64,000 nucleotides of DNA from Dokdonia sp. PRO95 (lineage in GTDB: Bacteria; Bacteroidota; Bacteroidia; Flavobacteriales; Flavobacteriaceae), in NCBI RefSeq assembly GCF_000355805.1, contig NZ_CM001837.1:2859866-2923865 (forward strand). Reading direction: 5' to 3'. The notes beneath the pieces were generated by a model. The model was not told the DNA's origin. It did no database searches and saw nothing but the letters and a program-made list of their open reading frames with translations. Positions 26,249 through 35,994 of this stretch are shown here, piece by piece. The translations under genes and the position numbers were made by a program. The number at the start of each line of letters is the position of its first letter. Position 1 is the stretch's first letter.

Positions 26249-29092
26249 TTGAGACAAACCCTAAAATCTCTGTATGCTTTTATCTCATTGCTTCTCTTAA
26301 GTGTAGGAGCCACGAGCCAGCATACAATGGAAATTAATGCACAATTGATTCCAGATGAACGGTCTATACATCTCAATCATACTATCACAATTACAAATAC
26401 GTCTAGTGATATATGGACAGATATATACTTAACAGATTGGGCTCATAGTTTTTCTAGTAAAACCACACCACTGGCAAAGAGGTTTTCTGATTCTTTTGAT
26501 AAGAAATTTCATCTTGCACCTGATAGTGATCGTGGTTTTACTAAAATGACTTCTATTTCGAGTCAAGAAACAATACTTCAATTTACAAGACCCAAAAGAC
26601 ATCCTGATATTATCAAGGTCTTATTACGTGAACCACTATTACCAGGTGATTCTATAAGAATGACACTTGATTATACAGTGGTACTTCCAGATGTAAAATT
26701 TACAGACTACGGGATTGCTAGAAATGGTGATTACAACTTGAGATATTGGTTTGTTACACCGGCCGTATATAATAATGGCTGGGAGTACTATAGCAATAAG
26801 AATCTTAATGATCGCTATTTTCCTCAAACAGACATCCGTTTACAATTTTCTATTCCCAAAGGATATGAATTAGTCACAGATCTTGAGCAAAATGATATTT
26901 CAAGCTCTCAGTACCCGGGTGAAAAACTTACGGTGCTCACAGGGAAGAGTAGAACAGATGCTAAGATTTTCTTGCTTCAAAACTCTGACTATGAAGAGGT
27001 TCAAACAGACTATGTAAATATTGTATCAAATCTACATGATTACAGAATCCCCGCCCCCTTAAGAGCGCTAATATCTGACCGAATTGCAGGTTTTCTAAAT
27101 AAAGATTTAGGCCCATATCCTTTTGATAAAATTCTTGTAACAGATCTTGATTATAAAGAACAACCAGTATATGGACTTAATCAACTACCTAGCTTCATAA
27201 GCCCGTTTCCTGATGGGTTTCAATATGAAATTAAGCTTCTCAAGACTACGATTAACAATTATGTAAACAACACACTTCTAGTTAACCCAAGAACAGACAG
27301 GTGGCTCATAGATGGTATTAAAGTCTACATATTACAAAACTACATGGACACTTATTATCCTGACCTTAAGGTTGTAGGTTCCTTAGAAAAATACTGGCTT
27401 GTGCGACAGTTCTATGCATCAGAGCTTGAATTTAATGATCAGTTTAATATATTATCTACTCATATTTCTAGATTAAATCTTGACCAGCCACTGGACACTC
27501 CGTATGATGAGCTTATCAAGTACAATAAGAATATAGGGACTTCATACAAAAGTGGCGTAGGGCTTAATTACCTCAATGATTACATAGGAGATAATAGACT
27601 TGATGAGATTATTAAGAATTTTTACCTAAAATATAAGTCTCAACCACTCACATCATCACAGTTTGAAAAAGAAGTCAATGCTCAAATTAACAAGGATGTA
27701 GATTGGTTTTTTAAAGACTACATAACTTCTAATAAAAGGATAGATTACGCTTTAAAAAACTCTAAAGTTAAAGGTGACTCTATTTATGTAGATGTAAAAA
27801 AGAAAGAGCGTCGCTCCTCTCCTATCTCTGTTTATAGCTTCAAAAATGATAGTCTAACAAGCAAGCGCTGGGTTTCAGGTACTCAAAAAACAGAAACACT
27901 TGTTTACTCAAATGAAGAAGCAGATAGATTTGTTTTAAACTATGAAAACATTATTCCAGAAAATAATCTGAGAAACAACTATGAGAAACCTCGAGCATTT
28001 TTAGGTATAGACAAGCCTCTACAGCTCAAATTTCTACAAGATTTTGAAAATCCGGCAAAAAATCAGTTGTTTGTAATGCCTGTAGCTGAGTTTAATATAT
28101 ATGATGGGTTTATTCCTGGTATTACTCTTTATAATAAAACATTGCTAACCAAAGCACTTAATTATAAGATTGAACCACAAATAGGTTTAAAATCGAAAAA
28201 ACTAATAGGTAGCGCATCCATATCTTATAGGCATGACTATCAAAATCAAGGGTTGTATGCATTGAGATATGGTATTTCGGGAAATCGATTTTCTTACGCC
28301 CCAGATTTATTATTTACAAGGGTTACTCCTTTCGTTAATTTATCTTTTAGAACTTCAAACCTTAGATCAGATAAGCGTCAGAGTGTATCTGCTCGTTTTG
28401 TGAGTGTACAAAGGCAAGAGGATCCACTTGTTGCATTACCTACCCCTAACTATGATGTACTTAACTTAAGATATAGAAGATCAAACCCTGGAATTATTCA
28501 TACATTAAATGTTGCGGGTGATGTACAATTGGCCAAAAACTTTGGAAAAGTATCTGGCAATATATTTTACAGAAGACTTTTTCTTAATAATAGACAGTTG
28601 AATGTAAGATTATTTGGTGGTGTATTTACTTATAATAACACACAAGCAGATGGTGATTTTTTCAGTTTTGCGCTAGATAGACCAACAGATTATTTATTTG
28701 ATTACAATTATTATGGAAGATCTGAAGATAGCGGTCTATTCTCTCAACAAATCATTATAGCAGAAGGCGGTTTTAAGTCGCAGCTAGATGATGTGGCTCC
28801 TGTATTTGCAAATGACTGGATGTTTACCGCAAATGCCAGTACAACACTATGGAAATACTTTTATGCGTATGGAGATGTGGGAGTTGTTAAAAATAAGAAG
28901 GAAAACGGAAAGCTGGTGTACGACTCAGGAATACAGGTAAGCTTACTCGATGACTACTTTGAACTTTACTTTCCATTATATTCTAATTTGGGTTGGGAAA
29001 TTGGCCAGCCTAACTATGATCAAAAAATTAGATTTCAACTACAAATAAGCTTTGATACCGTGATAAGACTTTTTTCACGAAAGTGGTATTAA
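26249..29092 (+). CDS. M1-peptidase-like domain fused to outer-membrane barrel-like domain; zinc site missing
   Basis: I use the TTG start at 26249 because it adds the signal peptide (hydrophobic L-Y-A-F-I-S-L-L-L-L-S-V-G, cleavage after T-S-Q); the next ATG would remove it. Residues about 25-500 resemble the N-terminal and catalytic domains of M1 aminopeptidases (W-L-I-D-G-I-K-V-Y matches the family's W-L-x-E-G-x-A-x-Y helix). However, no H-E-x-x-H is present: the matching helix reads T-T-I-N-N-Y-V-N, and the downstream Glu ligand is Asp/Gly. So peptidase activity is unlikely. Residues about 600-947 are rich in alternating aromatic/polar strands ending in F, as in an outer-membrane beta-barrel. 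Function unknown; possibly a surface-anchored binding protein. Confidence 0.75.
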   Translation: MRQTLKSLYAFISLLLLSVGATSQHTMEINAQLIPDERSIHLNHTITITNTSSDIWTDIYLTDWAHSFSSKTTPLAKRFSDSFDKKFHLAPDSDRGFTKMTSISSQETILQFTRPKRHPDIIKVLLREPLLPGDSIRMTLDYTVVLPDVKFTDYGIARNGDYNLRYWFVTPAVYNNGWEYYSNKNLNDRYFPQTDIRLQFSIPKGYELVTDLEQNDISSSQYPGEKLTVLTGKSRTDAKIFLLQNSDYEEVQTDYVNIVSNLHDYRIPAPLRALISDRIAGFLNKDLGPYPFDKILVTDLDYKEQPVYGLNQLPSFISPFPDGFQYEIKLLKTTINNYVNNTLLVNPRTDRWLIDGIKVYILQNYMDTYYPDLKVVGSLEKYWLVRQFYASELEFNDQFNILSTHISRLNLDQPLDTPYDELIKYNKNIGTSYKSGVGLNYLNDYIGDNRLDEIIKNFYLKYKSQPLTSSQFEKEVNAQINKDVDWFFKDYITSNKRIDYALKNSKVKGDSIYVDVKKKERRSSPISVYSFKNDSLTSKRWVSGTQKTETLVYSNEEADRFVLNYENIIPENNLRNNYEKPRAFLGIDKPLQLKFLQDFENPAKNQLFVMPVAEFNIYDGFIPGITLYNKTLLTKALNYKIEPQIGLKSKKLIGSASISYRHDYQNQGLYALRYGISGNRFSYAPDLLFTRVTPFVNLSFRTSNLRSDKRQSVSARFVSVQRQEDPLVALPTPNYDVLNLRYRRSNPGIIHTLNVAGDVQLAKNFGKVSGNIFYRRLFLNNRQLNVRLFGGVFTYNNTQADGDFFSFALDRPTDYLFDYNYYGRSEDSGLFSQQIIIAEGGFKSQLDDVAPVFANDWMFTANASTTLWKYFYAYGDVGVVKNKKENGKLVYDSGIQVSLLDDYFELYFPLYSNLGWEIGQPNYDQKIRFQLQISFDTVIRLFSRKWY

Positions 29093-29223
29093 AGATTCTC
29101 AAAAACCACGGTTTACGTTGTCATATTCTTAATAGAATCACAAAATATTGCCTTTTATTGAAAATAGCTTCTATTAAATCAACTTATAATGCGAAAATTA
29201 TAAGTATTTAACGCACTTACATA

Positions 29224-29254
29224 TTGCATTATGGGTATGTTTTGGCTATTTTTA
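29224..29254 (+). promoter_or_regulatory. Promoter TTG-N20-TATTTTTA for the E1 dehydrogenase
   Basis: A TTG (29224-29226) and TATTTTTA (29247-29254) are 20 bases apart, near the Flavobacteriia -33/-7 spacing, 20 bases before the start codon. The last base of the -7 box is A, not G. Confidence 0.4.
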
Positions 29255-29274
29255 CAATCAAATCTTTTTAACAT

Positions 29275-31683
29275 ATGGCAATTACTTCTAATACCAAAGC
29301 AGCATTATCTTACGATGACTTTAAAGAATCTGTTCTTGAAGATTATCGAATCGCTGTTACTAGTAGAGAATGTAGTCTTTTAGGACGTAGAGAAGTCCTT
29401 ACAGGGAAGGCAAAATTTGGAATTTTTGGTGATGGAAAAGAACTACCACAGCTTGCCTGGGCACGTGCCTTTAAAAATGGTGACTTTAGATCTGGATATT
29501 ACAGAGACCAAACATTTATGATGGCTATAGACCACTTGTCTATAGAAGAGTTTTTTGCCGGTTTATATGCACATACTGATATAGCATTTGATCCTATGAG
29601 TGCTGGAAAGCAGATGGGTGGTCACTTTGCAACGCATAGTCTTGATAATGACGGTAACTGGAAAAACTTACTTGCTCAAAAGAATTCAAGCTCAGACATC
29701 TCTCCTACTGCTGGCCAAATGCCTAGACTATTAGGTCTTGCACAAGCCTCTAAAGTATATAGAAACGTTGCAGAAACTCAAAAAGAAAACTTCTCACACA
29801 ATGGTGATGAAGTTGCTTGGGGTACAATAGGTAATGCAAGTACAAGTGAAGGTTTATTCTTTGAAACTATTAATGCCGCAGGTGTACTTCAAGTACCTAT
29901 GGTAATAAGTGTTTGGGACGATGAATACGGAATTTCTGTTCATGCTAGACATCAAACTACAAAGGAGAGTATATCTAAAATACTTGCTGGCTTCCAAAGA
30001 GACGAAGAAGATAACGGGTACGAGATTATTAAAGTAAACGGATGGGATTATCCAGCTCTCGTAGATGCATATGAACGTGCTGGAAAAATTGCTCGTGAAG
30101 AGCACGTACCAGTTTTAGTTCATGTTGTTGAGCTTACACAACCTCAAGGACATTCTACTTCTGGATCTCATGAACGCTATAAAGACCAAGATAGATTACA
30201 ATGGGAGCGTGAAAATGACTGTAATGTACAATTCAGAAAATGGCTTATTGACCAAGGTCTAGCTACAGATGAGGAACTTACTGTTATAGATAAAGATCTT
30301 AAAAAGAAAGTGCGAGATGGCAAGAAAGCTGCTTGGGAAGCATTTTTAAGACCTATTAAAACTGAAAAGGAAAAAATCACATCAATACTTGAAGGACTTG
30401 TAAAAACCTCAAGTAATGGAAGTTTTATAAAACCACTGCTTGAAAAACTAGTAGAGAACAAGGAATCTCTTAAATGTGACCTGCTTAGTACTGCCCGTAA
30501 GGCTTTGCGCCTCACAATAGGAGAGCATTCTGATACTCATGCAGAACTTGCAGCATGGATTGATAATTATATAGCGACAATCCAACCTCAATACAGCGCA
30601 CACTTATATAATGAAAATGGAAATGGCGCGACTTCAATAGAAGGTGTTGCCCCTACTTACGGTGAAGAAAATCTTGTAGATGGCCGTGTGATTTTGAGAG
30701 ATAACTTTGATGCTATCTTTAGTAGATATCCTAATACACTTGTTTTTGGAGAAGATGCTGGAGCCATTGGTGACGTAAACCAAGGCTTAGAAGGAATGCA
30801 AGAGAAATATGGCGAGCACAGAGTTGCAGATGTAGGAATACGTGAAGCAACGATACTTGGTCAAGGAATAGGAATGGCTATGAGAGGCTTACGCCCTATC
30901 GCCGAAATTCAATACCTTGATTATATTTTATATGCTATCCAGATTATGAGTGATGATCTCGCATCATTGCGTTATAGAACTCATGGTAAGCAAAAAGCAC
31001 CACTTATTGTAAGAACTCGAGGACACCGCTTAGAAGGAATCTGGCACAGTGGATCACAAATGGGAGCAATCGTACACCTTTTGAGAGGTATGTACATTCT
31101 TACCCCTCGTAACATGGTTAAGGCTGCTGGTTTTTATAACACACTATTAGAAAGTGATGAGCCTGCACTAGTTGTAGAATGCTTAAACGGTTACCGATTA
31201 AAAGAAAACTTGCCAACGAACATAGGAGAATTTAAGACTCCAATAGGGGTTGTCGAGACTGTAAAAGAAGGAACAGATATTACGGTCCTATCTTATGGAA
31301 GTACATTGCGCATTGTAATGGAAGTTGCAAAAGAACTTTTAACCGTAGGTATCAATGTCGAAGTAATTGATGCCCAATCATTATTGCCATTTGACCTTAA
31401 TCACGATGTTGTCGAAAGTATTAAAAAGACAAATCGTTTTATAGTCATAGACGAAGATATGCCAGGTGGAGCTAGTGCTTACTTACTTAATGAGGTATTA
31501 AATGAGCAAGATGCATACAAATATCTTGATAGTAAACCAGAGACGTTGACTGCTAAGGCTCATAGACCTGCTTACGGAACAGACGGAGATTACTTCTCTA
31601 AGCCATCGGCAGATGATATATTTGAGAAAATATACAGTATGATGAATGAAGTAAACCCTTCAAATTTTCCTACATTGAGATAG
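29275..31683 (+). CDS. 2-oxoacid dehydrogenase E1, fused alpha and beta subunits
   Basis: This 802-residue protein joins both thiamine-diphosphate E1 subunits, which are separate in most bacteria. The alpha part (about 1-430) has G-N-A-S-T-S-E-G, matching the ThDP/Mg site, and H-A-R-H-Q-T. The beta part (about 465-800) has G-E-D-A-G, V-A-D-V-G-I-R-E-A and Q-Y-L-D-Y. It should decarboxylate branched-chain 2-oxoacids (or pyruvate-like acids) and pass the acyl group to an E2 lipoyl protein encoded elsewhere. Branched-chain use is the usual annotation in Bacteroidetes and is inferred. It is monocistronic with a strong terminator. Confidence 0.9.
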   Translation: MAITSNTKAALSYDDFKESVLEDYRIAVTSRECSLLGRREVLTGKAKFGIFGDGKELPQLAWARAFKNGDFRSGYYRDQTFMMAIDHLSIEEFFAGLYAHTDIAFDPMSAGKQMGGHFATHSLDNDGNWKNLLAQKNSSSDISPTAGQMPRLLGLAQASKVYRNVAETQKENFSHNGDEVAWGTIGNASTSEGLFFETINAAGVLQVPMVISVWDDEYGISVHARHQTTKESISKILAGFQRDEEDNGYEIIKVNGWDYPALVDAYERAGKIAREEHVPVLVHVVELTQPQGHSTSGSHERYKDQDRLQWERENDCNVQFRKWLIDQGLATDEELTVIDKDLKKKVRDGKKAAWEAFLRPIKTEKEKITSILEGLVKTSSNGSFIKPLLEKLVENKESLKCDLLSTARKALRLTIGEHSDTHAELAAWIDNYIATIQPQYSAHLYNENGNGATSIEGVAPTYGEENLVDGRVILRDNFDAIFSRYPNTLVFGEDAGAIGDVNQGLEGMQEKYGEHRVADVGIREATILGQGIGMAMRGLRPIAEIQYLDYILYAIQIMSDDLASLRYRTHGKQKAPLIVRTRGHRLEGIWHSGSQMGAIVHLLRGMYILTPRNMVKAAGFYNTLLESDEPALVVECLNGYRLKENLPTNIGEFKTPIGVVETVKEGTDITVLSYGSTLRIVMEVAKELLTVGINVEVIDAQSLLPFDLNHDVVESIKKTNRFIVIDEDMPGGASAYLLNEVLNEQDAYKYLDSKPETLTAKAHRPAYGTDGDYFSKPSADDIFEKIYSMMNEVNPSNFPTLR

Positions 31684-31703
31684 AACAACTCAGATTAAAA
31701 TAT

Positions 31704-31739
31704 AAAACGAGATACATTAATTTGTATCTCGTTTTTTTT
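31704..31739 (+). terminator. Rho-independent terminator of the E1 gene
   Basis: 13-bp stem (AAAACGAGATACA and complement), 6-base loop, long T tract. The degenerate palindrome copy begins right at its end. Confidence 0.9.
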
Positions 31740-31753
31740 GCATTCGCGAAAGC
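31740..31753. repeat. Dispersed palindrome, near-perfect copy (one mismatch, intergenic)
   Basis: GCATTCGCGAAAGC followed by the usual GTAATAAC arm; it abuts the terminator of the E1 gene. Confidence 0.8.
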
Positions 31754-31785
31754 GTAATAACCCAACAAACTGAATTGATAATTAC

Positions 31786-33834
31786 CTACTCTGGATATTC
31801 AATCCTGAGGTGATAAATGTTATTAAGCTTCTTTTTAAGTACTTTCTTAATCTGCTGAATTTCTTTGAACGTAATATTTGCGTTAAGAAACTGTCCTTCA
31901 TCCATTTGTTTTTTAATAATCTTTTCGACAAATGCGTCAATAAGCGTTGATGTTGGATTTTTAAGACTCTTGGAAGCAGCCTCCACACTATCTGCCATCA
32001 TCAGTATCGCAGTTTCTTTACTAAAAGGTAATGGTCCTGGATATTGAAAATCTGTAATTAATGTGTCTTCATTAATTTCCTTCTCTTTAAAGTAAAAATA
32101 TTGCACCGTACTAGTACCGTGATGCGTGCGTATAAAATCTATAACTCTGTCAGGTAAATTATATTTACGAGCTAGTTCAATACCATTAATCACGTGATCT
32201 ATGATAATACGCGCGCTTTCTTTTGGTGATAAATCATCGTGACTATTAATTCCTGTAGCTTGGTTTTCTGTAAAATCTGTAGGGTTTTCTATTTTCCCAA
32301 TATCGTGATAAAGTGCCCCTACCCTAACTAGCATGGCATTTGCACCTATTTCATTTGCTGCTGCCTCAGATAGATTTGCAACATTAAGACTATGGTGAAA
32401 AGTACCTGGAGCTTCATCTGCAAGGCGCTTGAGAAGTTTTGAGTTAGTATCTGATAATTCTAATAATGAAACATCACTTACCAAGCCAAAAATCTTTTCA
32501 TAAATATAGATGAGGGGCTGTACAAACAATGTTGCCAGGCCAGCGAGTAAAAACATTCCGAAGTCTTCCCACTGCAGTCCCTCCATTCCACCTTCACTTA
32601 TAATATTAAATGCAAAATATGCTAGAATATAAATGAGTGTAATTTGACCAATTGATATAAAAAGATTTGCTCTTTTGTATAGCTCGGGTATTGTTAAGAT
32701 AGTCACGATACCCGCAATGACTTGTAAGAAAAAATATTCAAAACTATCTGGCACAATAAACCCTAGTAATAGTATTGCAATTACATGTGTAAAAAGTCCC
32801 AATCGAGCGTCAAAAAAGGCTTTGATAATGAGTGGTAGTATACACATAGGGACAGCATATACATACTGAGGACTCCACTTTACAACTATCGTTGTAAGAA
32901 GCACCATCACTAGAACATTGAAAAATATAAAGGTTACTTTAGTATTATTTAAAAATACAGAAAGTCTATAAGTTCGTATAAAAAGAAGCAACATTACGAG
33001 TGCTAGCAACACTAATAAAATGTATCCAAACAGCACCCAATTATAACGCGAATCACTTATGTTTTGCGACTCATATTTGGCTTTTAGAGATAGTAATTTT
33101 TGTAAATTATCTCCTTCTACGAGCTCACCTCTTGCAATCACAATACTTCCTTTAGGCACTATATTGCGTGTTTCTGAAATCTGACTAAGCTCAATGTCGA
33201 GAGTTTCTTTAGTGAGAACTTCATCTAGAGAAACATTTGCTTCTAGCCCATCAAAATATAGCTGAAGAAATTTATTAGAATACGCTGCGTAAGCGCCATT
33301 CTCAATAATAGACGTGAGATTATCTGTTACATTATTAAGCACAGAAATTTGGTTCAACCTCATTTCAAACACTTCATTTCCTTTTTTAATGAAGATGAGA
33401 CGACTAGAATCATAGACAGGTTTGTTTTTTATAACCCCAGTTTTGTAAACTCCTTTTAGCAAATTACTCCCATATCTTCTCAATTCTGCTTTTGGAAATT
33501 GGTAATCAATACTATCAGGAAATACCTTATCAAAATTTTCATCATAAGATGCTATGATGTTGTCTACAATGTCTTGATTATAATTAAAGTACACTGCAGA
33601 TTGTGATTTTACTTGACTACGCTCTTCTTCAAGTTCTGTGGCACTTTTAAGAATGGCAAAATCTTCATCTGCATATAGATTTTCATATTGCCATGGAAAA
33701 CCTTTTTGAATCTCATATTGGAATTTCCCGCTTTTTGGGAAAAAATAAACAATAAACCCTGCACAAATAAAGACAAGCAAGAGCTTGTAGATGAGATCTT
33801 GATGTTTATAAAACTTTTGTGCGGTGCTGCTCAT
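31786..33834 (-). CDS. pgpH: 7TM-HD phosphohydrolase (PgpH-like c-di-AMP phosphodiesterase)
   Basis: This 682-residue membrane protein has an N-terminal helix (about 15-32), a large extracytoplasmic 7TMR-HDED-like domain (about 35-270), seven transmembrane helices (about 275-475) and a C-terminal cytoplasmic HD domain. The HD domain has T-F-H-H-S-L-N-V-A-N-L near 479 and H-D-I-G-K near 509, which bind two metals. Related proteins (Listeria PgpH) hydrolyse c-di-AMP. Gene order gives no further clue. Family assignment is firm; the nucleotide substrate is inferred from the family. Confidence 0.88.
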   Translation of the reverse strand: MSSTAQKFYKHQDLIYKLLLVFICAGFIVYFFPKSGKFQYEIQKGFPWQYENLYADEDFAILKSATELEEERSQVKSQSAVYFNYNQDIVDNIIASYDENFDKVFPDSIDYQFPKAELRRYGSNLLKGVYKTGVIKNKPVYDSSRLIFIKKGNEVFEMRLNQISVLNNVTDNLTSIIENGAYAAYSNKFLQLYFDGLEANVSLDEVLTKETLDIELSQISETRNIVPKGSIVIARGELVEGDNLQKLLSLKAKYESQNISDSRYNWVLFGYILLVLLALVMLLLFIRTYRLSVFLNNTKVTFIFFNVLVMVLLTTIVVKWSPQYVYAVPMCILPLIIKAFFDARLGLFTHVIAILLLGFIVPDSFEYFFLQVIAGIVTILTIPELYKRANLFISIGQITLIYILAYFAFNIISEGGMEGLQWEDFGMFLLAGLATLFVQPLIYIYEKIFGLVSDVSLLELSDTNSKLLKRLADEAPGTFHHSLNVANLSEAAANEIGANAMLVRVGALYHDIGKIENPTDFTENQATGINSHDDLSPKESARIIIDHVINGIELARKYNLPDRVIDFIRTHHGTSTVQYFYFKEKEINEDTLITDFQYPGPLPFSKETAILMMADSVEAASKSLKNPTSTLIDAFVEKIIKKQMDEGQFLNANITFKEIQQIKKVLKKKLNNIYHLRIEYPE

Positions 33835-33973
33835 AGGGTTGTCTAGTATGAAGCTAAAATACTAAATTAATATCGCATGATATACCACTTAGACCGTCGC
33901 TATAGATTCTAAAATCTTCAAATTTTCCTTACATTCGCAAGAGAAAATTTTAGTACTTCAAACACACAAATAT

Positions 33974-35155
33974 ATGAGTAAGAACGTTGTTATAGTTGCG
34001 GCTGCGCGCACACCGATAGGGAGTTTCATGGGAGCTTTATCCTCTGTTACTGCCAGTAAACTTGGATCAATCGCTATAAAAGGTGCTTTAGATAAAATTA
34101 ACCTTGACCCAGCACTTGTAAGTGAAGTTTACATGGGTAACGTGGTACAAGCTGGTGTAGGTCAAGCACCTGCAAGACAGGCTGCGATGGGAGCAGGAAT
34201 TCCTATAACGGTACCTTGTACGACAGTAAATAAAGTATGTGCTTCAGGAATGAAAGCTGTAATGATGGCTGCTCAAGCCATTGCACTAGGAGATGCAGAT
34301 ATTGTAGTTGCTGGTGGGATGGAAAATATGAGTCTTATTCCTCATTATGTTCAATTACGTAATGGACATAAATTTGGACCGCAAACTATGGTAGACGGCA
34401 TGCAAAAAGACGGTCTTGTAGATGCTTATGATGGTAACGCGATGGGTGTATGTGCAGATGCATGTGCAACTGAATATAAATTCTCACGTGAAGATCAAGA
34501 TGCTTATGCTATCCAATCTTATAAGCGTAGTGCTGCTGCTTGGGAAGCTGGAAAGTTTGATAATGAAGTAGTACCAGTACCAGTACCACAAAGACGTGGA
34601 GATGATGTTATCGTATCTCGCGATGAAGAATTTACAAATGTAAAAATGGAAAAAATTCCTGCTTTACGTCCAGCGTTCTCAAAAGACGGAACCGTAACTG
34701 CTGCAAATGCATCTACTATAAATGATGGTGCTGGTGCTGTAATCGTAATGAGTGAAGAAAGAGCAAAAGAGCTCAACCTTACTCCTCTTTGTACTATAAA
34801 AAGTTATGCAGATGCTGCACATGAGCCAGAGTGGTTTACTACTGCACCATCAAAAGCATTACCTAAGGCACTAGCAAAAGCAGGTGTAGCTCAGAGCGAT
34901 ATTGAGTTTTTTGAGTTTAATGAAGCATTCTCTGTAGTAGGTCTAGCAAATATGAAAATATTAGGCTTAACAGACGAAAATGTAAATGTAAATGGAGGAG
35001 CAGTATCTTTAGGACATCCATTAGGATGTAGCGGAGTGCGTATTCTTATTACACTTATGAATGTATTGAAGCAAAATGACGCAACACTAGGTGCTGCCGC
35101 AATTTGTAACGGTGGTGGAGGTGCATCTGCTATGGTAATAGAAAATCATAAATAA
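33974..35155 (+). CDS. atoB: Acetyl-CoA C-acyltransferase (thiolase)
   Basis: This 393-residue enzyme joins or cleaves acetyl-CoA units (acetoacetyl-CoA formation or beta-oxidation). All catalytic residues are at the canonical positions: Cys89 in N-K-V-C-A-S-G-M-K, His348 in S-L-G-H-P-L-G-C-S-G and Cys378 in A-I-C-N-G-G-G-G-A. Length and the N-terminal A-A-R-T-P-I-G-S-F fit biosynthetic-type thiolases. The neighbour 15 bases downstream encodes a cell-wall peptidase and is unlikely to be functionally linked. Biosynthetic versus degradative role cannot be decided. Confidence 0.92.
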   Translation: MSKNVVIVAAARTPIGSFMGALSSVTASKLGSIAIKGALDKINLDPALVSEVYMGNVVQAGVGQAPARQAAMGAGIPITVPCTTVNKVCASGMKAVMMAAQAIALGDADIVVAGGMENMSLIPHYVQLRNGHKFGPQTMVDGMQKDGLVDAYDGNAMGVCADACATEYKFSREDQDAYAIQSYKRSAAAWEAGKFDNEVVPVPVPQRRGDDVIVSRDEEFTNVKMEKIPALRPAFSKDGTVTAANASTINDGAGAVIVMSEERAKELNLTPLCTIKSYADAAHEPEWFTTAPSKALPKALAKAGVAQSDIEFFEFNEAFSVVGLANMKILGLTDENVNVNGGAVSLGHPLGCSGVRILITLMNVLKQNDATLGAAAICNGGGGASAMVIENHK

Positions 35156-35170
35156 GAATAGTTATACCCT

Positions 35171-35920
35171 ATGCGATACGGTATTTGCCAGCTTAGTATA
35201 GTCCCTATGCGCGCCGAACCTTCAGATCCTAGCGAACTTGTAAACCAAGTTCTATATGGTGAACATTTTAAGGTTGTGGAGCAACGCAAGCAATGGAGCC
35301 GTATTAAACTTTCTCATGACAAATATGAGGGATGGATTGATAATAAGCAATACATAGAGATTAGTGAAGAGGAGTACGCTTTCGCGAAAGCACAACAAGC
35401 AACACTAACCACTGATCCTGTACAATTTATTACAACAGAACATAATCAACTACTCACGGTAGTATTAGGTTCTTCTGTTGAAAATATTGCGCTTCTTAAA
35501 GATTCTTATGATGGTAATAGTCACACTGGAAAAACCTCCAGAACGCAGCTTGTGGAAACAGCACTACTCTATCTGAAAACTCCGTATTTATGGGGTGGTA
35601 GGACAACCTTTGGTATAGATTGTAGTGGTTTTACTCAAATGGTATATCGACTTAATGGCTTCGTCCTAAAAAGAGATGCTTCACAGCAAGCAACACAAGG
35701 TGAGGCATTAAGTTTTATAGAGGAAAGTGAACCTGGTGATCTAGCCTTTTTTGACAATGCCGAGGGATTAATTACCCATGTAGGAATTATCATGGAAGAT
35801 AATTATATCATACATGCTCATGGAGAAGTGAGAATTGATCGATTAGATCATTCTGGTATTTATAATGTTCATAAGGGTATACACACTCACAAATTGAGAG
35901 TCATTAAGAAAATTATCTAG
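35171..35920 (+). CDS. NlpC/P60 family cell-wall peptidase with SH3-like domains
   Basis: This 249-residue protein has two bacterial SH3-like modules (about 1-120) followed by a C40 NlpC/P60 domain. The catalytic Cys is residue 151 in G-I-D-C-S-G-F, His is 203 in I-T-H-V-G-I-I, and a third residue (His) lies in I-H-A-H-G-E. Such enzymes cleave peptides in peptidoglycan (D-Glu-diamino acid bonds), as in Bacteroides YkfC-like proteins. No signal peptide is visible, so it may act on imported muropeptides in the cytoplasm. A palindrome copy encodes A-F-A-K-A between the SH3 modules. A terminator follows. Confidence 0.88.
   Translation: MRYGICQLSIVPMRAEPSDPSELVNQVLYGEHFKVVEQRKQWSRIKLSHDKYEGWIDNKQYIEISEEEYAFAKAQQATLTTDPVQFITTEHNQLLTVVLGSSVENIALLKDSYDGNSHTGKTSRTQLVETALLYLKTPYLWGGRTTFGIDCSGFTQMVYRLNGFVLKRDASQQATQGEALSFIEESEPGDLAFFDNAEGLITHVGIIMEDNYIIHAHGEVRIDRLDHSGIYNVHKGIHTHKLRVIKKII
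35378..35391. repeat. Dispersed palindrome, copy 9 (in the NlpC/P60 gene)
   Basis: Exact copy, in frame as A-F-A-K-A (Y-A-F-A-K-A-Q). Confidence 0.95.
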
Positions 35921-35943
35921 ATAAGATTAATACTATCTAACAA

Positions 35944-35973
35944 AAAAAAGCCACTCAAATGAGTGGCTTTTTT
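35944..35973. terminator. Bidirectional terminator between convergent genes
   Basis: 13-bp stem (AAAAAAGCCACTC and complement), AAAT loop, T tract on either strand; it serves the peptidase gene and the convergent TPR gene. Confidence 0.88.
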
Positions 35974-35994
35974 GTATTATAAAAGATGGAAGAC

